Assembly: GCF_030150205.1 (NCBI RefSeq)
Contig: NZ_JASLGT010000027.1
Location: 186,001 to 250,000, forward strand
Length of the DNA stretch: 64,000 bases
Source of the DNA: Niabella sp.
Lineage (GTDB): Bacteria; Bacteroidota; Bacteroidia; Chitinophagales; Chitinophagaceae
Direction: 5' to 3'
Under the pieces are notes generated by a model. That model made no database searches. It saw only the letters and a list, made by a program, of their open reading frames with translations, and was not told the DNA's origin. This document shows positions 59,701 to 64,000 of this stretch, piece after piece (the first letter of the stretch is position 1; each line of letters starts with the position of its first letter). The position numbers and the translations under genes were made by a program.

Positions 59701-61797
59701 ATGTATACAAAAGAAGAAATACGGGCGCTACAGGAACAAACCCGGGCCTTTTTAAAAGAAGGAATTCATTTACCGGCAACTCCTGAGGAACTGGAAACCC
59801 TGCGGAATGTGCTGCGCTTTCATGAACACCGGTATTATGTACAAAACGATCCCCTGCTGGCGGATACAGAATACGACCATTTGTTTAAAATGCTGGAAGC
59901 CGTGGAAAAAGATCAGTCGGATTGGATTACACCCGACTCTCCTACCCAACGCGTAGGTAAAAGTTTGAACGGTAATTTCAAAACGGTACAACACCTCGTG
60001 CCCATGCTTTCGCTGGACAACTCGTATAACAGCGACGATCTCAAAGATTTTGACCGGAAGGTGTTGCAATTGTCAAAAAAAGCTACGGTTACTTATTGTG
60101 TGGAACCCAAGTTTGACGGAGGAAGCATTTCCCTTATTTACGAAAATGATTTATTGGTAAGAGGTGCTACCCGGGGCAATGGTGTGGAAGGCGATGAGAT
60201 CACCACCAATATCCGCCAGATCCGGACCGTGCCGCTTTCGGCAGCCTTCAGCCGTTATGGAATCCAGCAGATCGAAATCAGAGGGGAAGTACTGATCAAC
60301 AAAAACAACTTCAAAAAATACAACGAAGAGCTGGCAGAGAAAGGACAGGCGCCGTTGGCCAATCCACGCAACGCGGCCTCCGGTACGCTCCGGATCAAGG
60401 ACCCGGCAGAAGTTCGCCGCCGCAACCTGGAAGCCTTCGTATATCATATCAGCGATTATACCTTATTGCCCGGGCACGCAATTCCGGAGCCGCTGCAAAC
60501 CCATGAAAGCTCCCTGAAATTATTGTGGGAACTGGGCTTCCGGAGCCCGGTAAAAGAACTCCGGACCTTCGAACAAATCGAAGACGTAATCCAGTATTGC
60601 GCCGATTTTGAAGCAGGAAGGGACGAGCTCCCCTATGAAATCGATGGTATGGTAATAAAGGTAAATGCCATCGATGTGCAGGAGCAACTGGGAATGACCT
60701 CCCATCACCCCAGGTGGGCCATCGCCTTTAAATTTAAAGCCCGGCAGGCCACCAGCAAATTACTGGAGGTAAAATTCCAGGTAGGCCGTACCGGCTCTGT
60801 AACACCGGTTGCTAAAATTGAACCGGTGTTTATCGGCGGGGTTACGGTAAGTTCTATTTCATTGTTTAATGAAGAAGTGATCCGCGAAAAAAACCTGAAA
60901 ATCGGCGACACCGTTCTGGTAGAACGTGCCGGCGATGTGATCCCCTACATCGTAAAATCGATGGAAGACCTGAGGGATGGCAATGAAACCGATATTCATT
61001 TTCCTAAAACCTGCCCAGTATGCAACAGTGAGCTGTTCAAGGAAGCAGAAGAAGCTGTTTGGCGCTGCATCAATATCGAATGTCCGGCACAGGTGGTAGA
61101 ACGGATGATCCACTTTGTGAGTAAGGATGCCCTGGATATCCGCGGTTTTGGAGAAGCCAATGTTCGCAAATTTTATGACCTGGGCTGGCTGAAAGATATT
61201 CCAGGCATTTATAAGCTCGATTTTGAAAAGCTGGGCACCCTTGAAGGATTTGGAAAAAAATCCATCGACAACCTGCAGCAAGCCATCGAACGAAGCAAAA
61301 CGCAGCCCCTGCACCGCGTTATATTCGGACTGGGCATCCGGTTTGTAGGCGAAACAACCGCCAAGGTACTGGCCAGCAATATAGGCCACCTGCTGGAATT
61401 GCAGGACTTTTCACAGGAGGCCCTGCAAGGCCTGGAAGACATCGGCCCAAAGGTAGCCGGCAGCATTGTACACTTCTTCAGCAATGCCTCCAACATTGAA
61501 ATGATCCGGGAGCTGGAGGCACTGGGCATACAGCTTACCAATACACACAAGCAACTGGATACTGCGGGAGCGCTGGGTGGCCAAACCTTTTTATTTACCG
61601 GAACCCTTCCTACCCTAAAGCGCAGCGAAGCCGAGGCCATGGCGGAGGCGCAGGGTGGAAAGATCGTTAGTGGGGTAAGCGCCAAATTGAATTACCTGGT
61701 AGTGGGCGAAGATGCCGGCAGCAAGCTGGAAAAAGCCAAGAAGATCAACACGGTAAAGATCATTTCCGAAGCGGAGTTTTTGAAGATGATACAGTAA
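59701..61797 (+). CDS. ligA: NAD-dependent DNA ligase
   Basis: A 698-residue LigA. Ia domain with RFHEHRYYVQNDPLLADTEYD; adenylation site Lys137-Asp139-Gly140 in VEPKFDGGSISL, then RGATRGNGVEGDE; OB fold with VGRTGSVTPVAKIEPV; zinc finger with CPVC, CINIEC (four Cys); helix-hairpin-helix repeats (LEGFGKKSIDNLQQAI; LEDIGPKVAGSI); and a C-terminal BRCT domain (FLFTGTLPTLKRSEAEAM). It seals nicks in replication and repair using NAD. All domains are intact. Confidence 0.97.
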   Translation: MYTKEEIRALQEQTRAFLKEGIHLPATPEELETLRNVLRFHEHRYYVQNDPLLADTEYDHLFKMLEAVEKDQSDWITPDSPTQRVGKSLNGNFKTVQHLVPMLSLDNSYNSDDLKDFDRKVLQLSKKATVTYCVEPKFDGGSISLIYENDLLVRGATRGNGVEGDEITTNIRQIRTVPLSAAFSRYGIQQIEIRGEVLINKNNFKKYNEELAEKGQAPLANPRNAASGTLRIKDPAEVRRRNLEAFVYHISDYTLLPGHAIPEPLQTHESSLKLLWELGFRSPVKELRTFEQIEDVIQYCADFEAGRDELPYEIDGMVIKVNAIDVQEQLGMTSHHPRWAIAFKFKARQATSKLLEVKFQVGRTGSVTPVAKIEPVFIGGVTVSSISLFNEEVIREKNLKIGDTVLVERAGDVIPYIVKSMEDLRDGNETDIHFPKTCPVCNSELFKEAEEAVWRCINIECPAQVVERMIHFVSKDALDIRGFGEANVRKFYDLGWLKDIPGIYKLDFEKLGTLEGFGKKSIDNLQQAIERSKTQPLHRVIFGLGIRFVGETTAKVLASNIGHLLELQDFSQEALQGLEDIGPKVAGSIVHFFSNASNIEMIRELEALGIQLTNTHKQLDTAGALGGQTFLFTGTLPTLKRSEAEAMAEAQGGKIVSGVSAKLNYLVVGEDAGSKLEKAKKINTVKIISEAEFLKMIQ

Positions 61798-61937
61798 GAC
61801 ATGGGAATGTAAAAAAGCGAATATCCAATTTAAAATGTAACAGTAATGACCACTCAAGGATCGGGATCGCAGAGTGGCAACGGCACCTTGCCGCTACACT
61901 TAATATGTTACATTAGGCATTTTAAGTTTCCTCCGGG

Positions 61938-63368
61938 CTATTTGTTCCCGCTTTTGTCTGCCTCAATAAGTTGCAGCGCCCGTTCCATTTCCAGGTCGCG
62001 ATTGTTCAGATAGTCTTCAAGGATGTAGGTTATTTTTATATCTGGCTGTACTCCATGCCCTGTTTCTGCTATAGGGTTGGTAGCATTGAAAGGGATCAAC
62101 CCAAAGGAATAAGCGATACCGGTATACCTCATCTGGTTATGATACATGATACCCGCGGTGGTGGTATTGCGGCCGCCACCGGTTTCTTCGCCGATCAGCA
62201 CCGCCCGTTTATCCATACCCAATGCATTGGCCATAATGGCTGCTGCAGAAAAAGTGCCCCCGTTTACCAGTACATATAGCCGGTTTTTATACGATCCGCT
62301 AAACGGCACTACATTACCCCATCCCTGCAGGTTATACTCTTTTACATATTTCAGCTGATTCCGCTTAACGGTGTCCGCGGGCGGTAGCACCACACCTTTT
62401 ATCAGCTCCGAAGGAAATTTTATGGGCTGAACCGCCGTTGTAATCAGTCCTTTCAGCAACATCAGCATCAATCCCTGTTGCCCGCCGGTATTGCCCCGCA
62501 GATCCAGGATCAAATGACTTGTTTGCGAAAGCTCTTTTAAAAACACCATTGCAAACATCCGCTGATCTGCCGTATCCCATGCCGGTTCAAAGGTATTTAC
62601 CTTAAGATAGGCCGTACCTGAATCCATCCGCCTGAAGTTGAGAAAGGGGAGCTTCTGACTTTCCGGATCCGGCTTCCGATCCATTGAGGCGGCCGGTTTA
62701 CCATGTACCGTAATGCTGTCAACAGACTGGTTATTTTTATACACCACATTCAAGGTTTCGCAGTTATGAAATACGTATTCCCATAGTCCGTTCAGCGGCC
62801 GGTAGTTCAGGAAAAAATATTTAAATGTGGTATTATAGCCGTCTGCGTTCATAAACCGGAATACAGAATCAATGACCGTTCCGGATGGCAAACCATTAAT
62901 CCGGATCACCTCTGCTCCCGGAGGAATCGTTTTCTCCGCTGCGGCATGGTTAAGTACAAAGATCTTTTTATCAATAAATTTCAATTGCAGCTGGTTCAAC
63001 GGAGAATCGTAAGGCAGTATGAATTTCGAAGCATCGTCGCCGGTGATTTTTTCCGGATCAAAATAATGGCAGGCCATATGACCGTCGCCGATCCGGCTCA
63101 TAACCGGAAGCAGCCGGTAATAAAGCTGCTGGGGAGTGAGTGAATCCGGAATCTCCTCCCGCAGACGGTCAAAATTTTTTTTCAACTCATCGGGCGAAAT
63201 ATACTGCTCAAGATTCAGGTGATATTTCTTAAGATCTTTATACAACTGTGCAATATCACTTTGAATAGCAGCACGCGCATATTTCTGCACTACCCTTCCC
63301 TGAAGATACTGGGCATGACAGGCACCATAGATCATCACACATAAGACCGTCAGTTTCAGCAATTTCAT
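61938..63368 (-). CDS. Exported S41-family peptidase
   Basis: A 476-residue protein with a signal peptide (MKLLKLTVLCVMIYGACHAQ). A PDZ-like part (ETIPPGAEVIRINGLPSGTV, about 140-170) precedes the S41 core: GTAYLKVNTFEP, LILDLRGNTGGQQGLML and VNGGTFSAAAIMANAL with the nucleophile Ser. ERAVLIGEETGGG-type sequence KRAVLIGEETGGGRN follows. S41 proteases trim or degrade periplasmic proteins or peptides; the target is unknown. It ends near the ligA stop, convergent. Confidence 0.85.
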   Translation of the reverse strand: MKLLKLTVLCVMIYGACHAQYLQGRVVQKYARAAIQSDIAQLYKDLKKYHLNLEQYISPDELKKNFDRLREEIPDSLTPQQLYYRLLPVMSRIGDGHMACHYFDPEKITGDDASKFILPYDSPLNQLQLKFIDKKIFVLNHAAAEKTIPPGAEVIRINGLPSGTVIDSVFRFMNADGYNTTFKYFFLNYRPLNGLWEYVFHNCETLNVVYKNNQSVDSITVHGKPAASMDRKPDPESQKLPFLNFRRMDSGTAYLKVNTFEPAWDTADQRMFAMVFLKELSQTSHLILDLRGNTGGQQGLMLMLLKGLITTAVQPIKFPSELIKGVVLPPADTVKRNQLKYVKEYNLQGWGNVVPFSGSYKNRLYVLVNGGTFSAAAIMANALGMDKRAVLIGEETGGGRNTTTAGIMYHNQMRYTGIAYSFGLIPFNATNPIAETGHGVQPDIKITYILEDYLNNRDLEMERALQLIEADKSGNK

Positions 63369-63378
63369 TTTGAACTAC

Positions 63379-64000
63379 TTATTTTTTTTCGGTAATACCA
63401 ATCGCTTCCGGCCCCTGTGGAAGATGATCGCCTTTTTTGCCAAACTCAACACGATAGATCTGGATCAGCAGTAAAAAATAAGACATGAACAACGGACCAA
63501 AGATCAGCCCCATCACTCCAAAAAGTTTCAGCCCCAGGATCACACCAAATACGGTGATCAATGGATGAATATCGCCGATTTTTTTCAGGATGGTGAACCG
63601 CAATACATTATCAATACCCCCTACTACGATCAGGCAATACAGGGTAAGGCCAATACCATTGCCTACAGTACCTGTGGCAAATACAACCACGCAGATCGGC
63701 ACCCAAACGATCATGGTACCAACGGCCGGAACCATCGATGCCGCGCCGGTTATCAGGCCCCACATTACAAAATTGTCTACACCAAAGATCCAGTATCCCA
63801 ATACCGCTACCAGCCCCTGGCAAAGGGCCAGGATGGGAATTCCCAATGCATTAGAGCGTACCATCATCTTTGTTTCTTCCCAAAGAGTTTGGGTATTTTC
63901 GTCACTGAACGGAATAAAAAGACGCACCCGCTTTTCCATACCCCGTGCATTTACCTGCATGAAATAGAGAATAAACAATGCCGTAAAAATGTTCACAAAG
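63379..64000 (-). CDS. AI-2E family transporter, 5' part outside window
   Basis: At least 207 codons of a membrane protein of the AI-2E/PurR-permease-like family. Segments: NALGIPILALCQGLVAVLGY, NFVMWGLITGAASMVPAVG, IVWVPICVVVFATG, the GGIDNVLRFTILKKIGDIHP block and LITVFGVILGLKLFGVMGLI. The conserved P-V-G-T and G.L.L.G..GL.GP pattern is present. The N-terminus lies beyond position 64000. Members export small molecules; a quorum-signal role cannot be assumed. It is 11 bases upstream of the S41 peptidase on the same strand. Confidence 0.85.
   Translation of the reverse strand, partial: FVNIFTALFILYFMQVNARGMEKRVRLFIPFSDENTQTLWEETKMMVRSNALGIPILALCQGLVAVLGYWIFGVDNFVMWGLITGAASMVPAVGTMIVWVPICVVVFATGTVGNGIGLTLYCLIVVGGIDNVLRFTILKKIGDIHPLITVFGVILGLKLFGVMGLIFGPLFMSYFLLLIQIYRVEFGKKGDHLPQGPEAIGITEKK

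Noticed and set aside
1..64000. CRISPR arrays, tRNA or rRNA genes, full IS transposases
   Set aside because: No regularly spaced identical repeats, no cloverleaf-like sequence and no transposase protein were seen; the repeats found are short hairpins or MITE-like.

Overview
The window looks like a chromosomal segment of a Bacteroidota species, most likely Chitinophagaceae (Niabella/Niastella/Chitinophaga type; this is inference). The evidence is a SusC/SusD/SusE locus, several TonB-dependent and OMP beta-barrel receptors, GldC, a DUF4290 protein, Bacteroidota-type promoters (TTG/TTTG, about 16-23 nt, TAnnTTTG), few Shine-Dalgarno sites and many lipoprotein signals. No tRNA, rRNA, CRISPR array or intact transposase gene was found.

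Layout. 1-4 kb: the 5' part of an ECF sigma factor leaves the left edge; then a FabH-like ketosynthase, a lipid kinase, RNase HII and two small secreted basic proteins. 4-4.4 kb: a cluster of hairpin repeats. 4.4-11.9 kb: housekeeping genes (NAD kinase, Omp85 protein, CBS protein, hydrolase, CvpA, YqeY, GldC, glycosyltransferase, DUF4290). 12-13.2 kb: a GH43 lipoprotein. 13.5-24.2 kb: an accessory stretch with a possible nuclease-toxin pair, an XRE regulator, an AT-rich 1091-residue helicase with a nuclease-like C-terminus, small membrane proteins, a YidD-like protein, DinD, a hydrolase and REP-like palindromes. 24.5-29 kb: secreted and lipoproteins of unknown role and a palindromic element. 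29.3-32.2 kb: a three-gene operon (coiled-coil protein, PspA-like membrane protein, membrane-anchored Ppx/GppA-like protein). 32.5-37.3 kb: an outer-membrane receptor and a sigma/anti-sigma/DUF4097-like operon, with two copies of a miniature inverted-repeat element, one still flanked by a 10-bp direct repeat. 37.8-40.7 kb: rplM-rpsI-rpsB-tsf. 41-44 kb: two papain-like proteases, a stand-alone copy of one protease's C-terminal domain, and a chagasin-type cysteine-protease inhibitor, all without signal peptides. 44.1-55.1 kb: a sugar locus (AraC regulator, PhyH oxygenase, sugar isomerase, GH127, SusE/SusD/SusC, Nudix-type AraR/NrtR-like regulator) with two palindromic candidate operators at the susC promoter. 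55.3-64 kb: a beta-propeller protein and receptor pair, NAD-dependent DNA ligase, an S41 peptidase and a partial AI-2E transporter.

The most unusual items are (i) a family of intergenic hairpins with constant GTCA and TCT ends whose stems differ by compensatory changes, (ii) the cytoplasmic-looking papain/chagasin locus, (iii) the miniature element with 17-bp ends and a 10-bp flanking duplication, (iv) the PspA-like/Ppx-like operon, and (v) the lone helicase-nuclease candidate. All calls come from reading the sequence; no database search was run.
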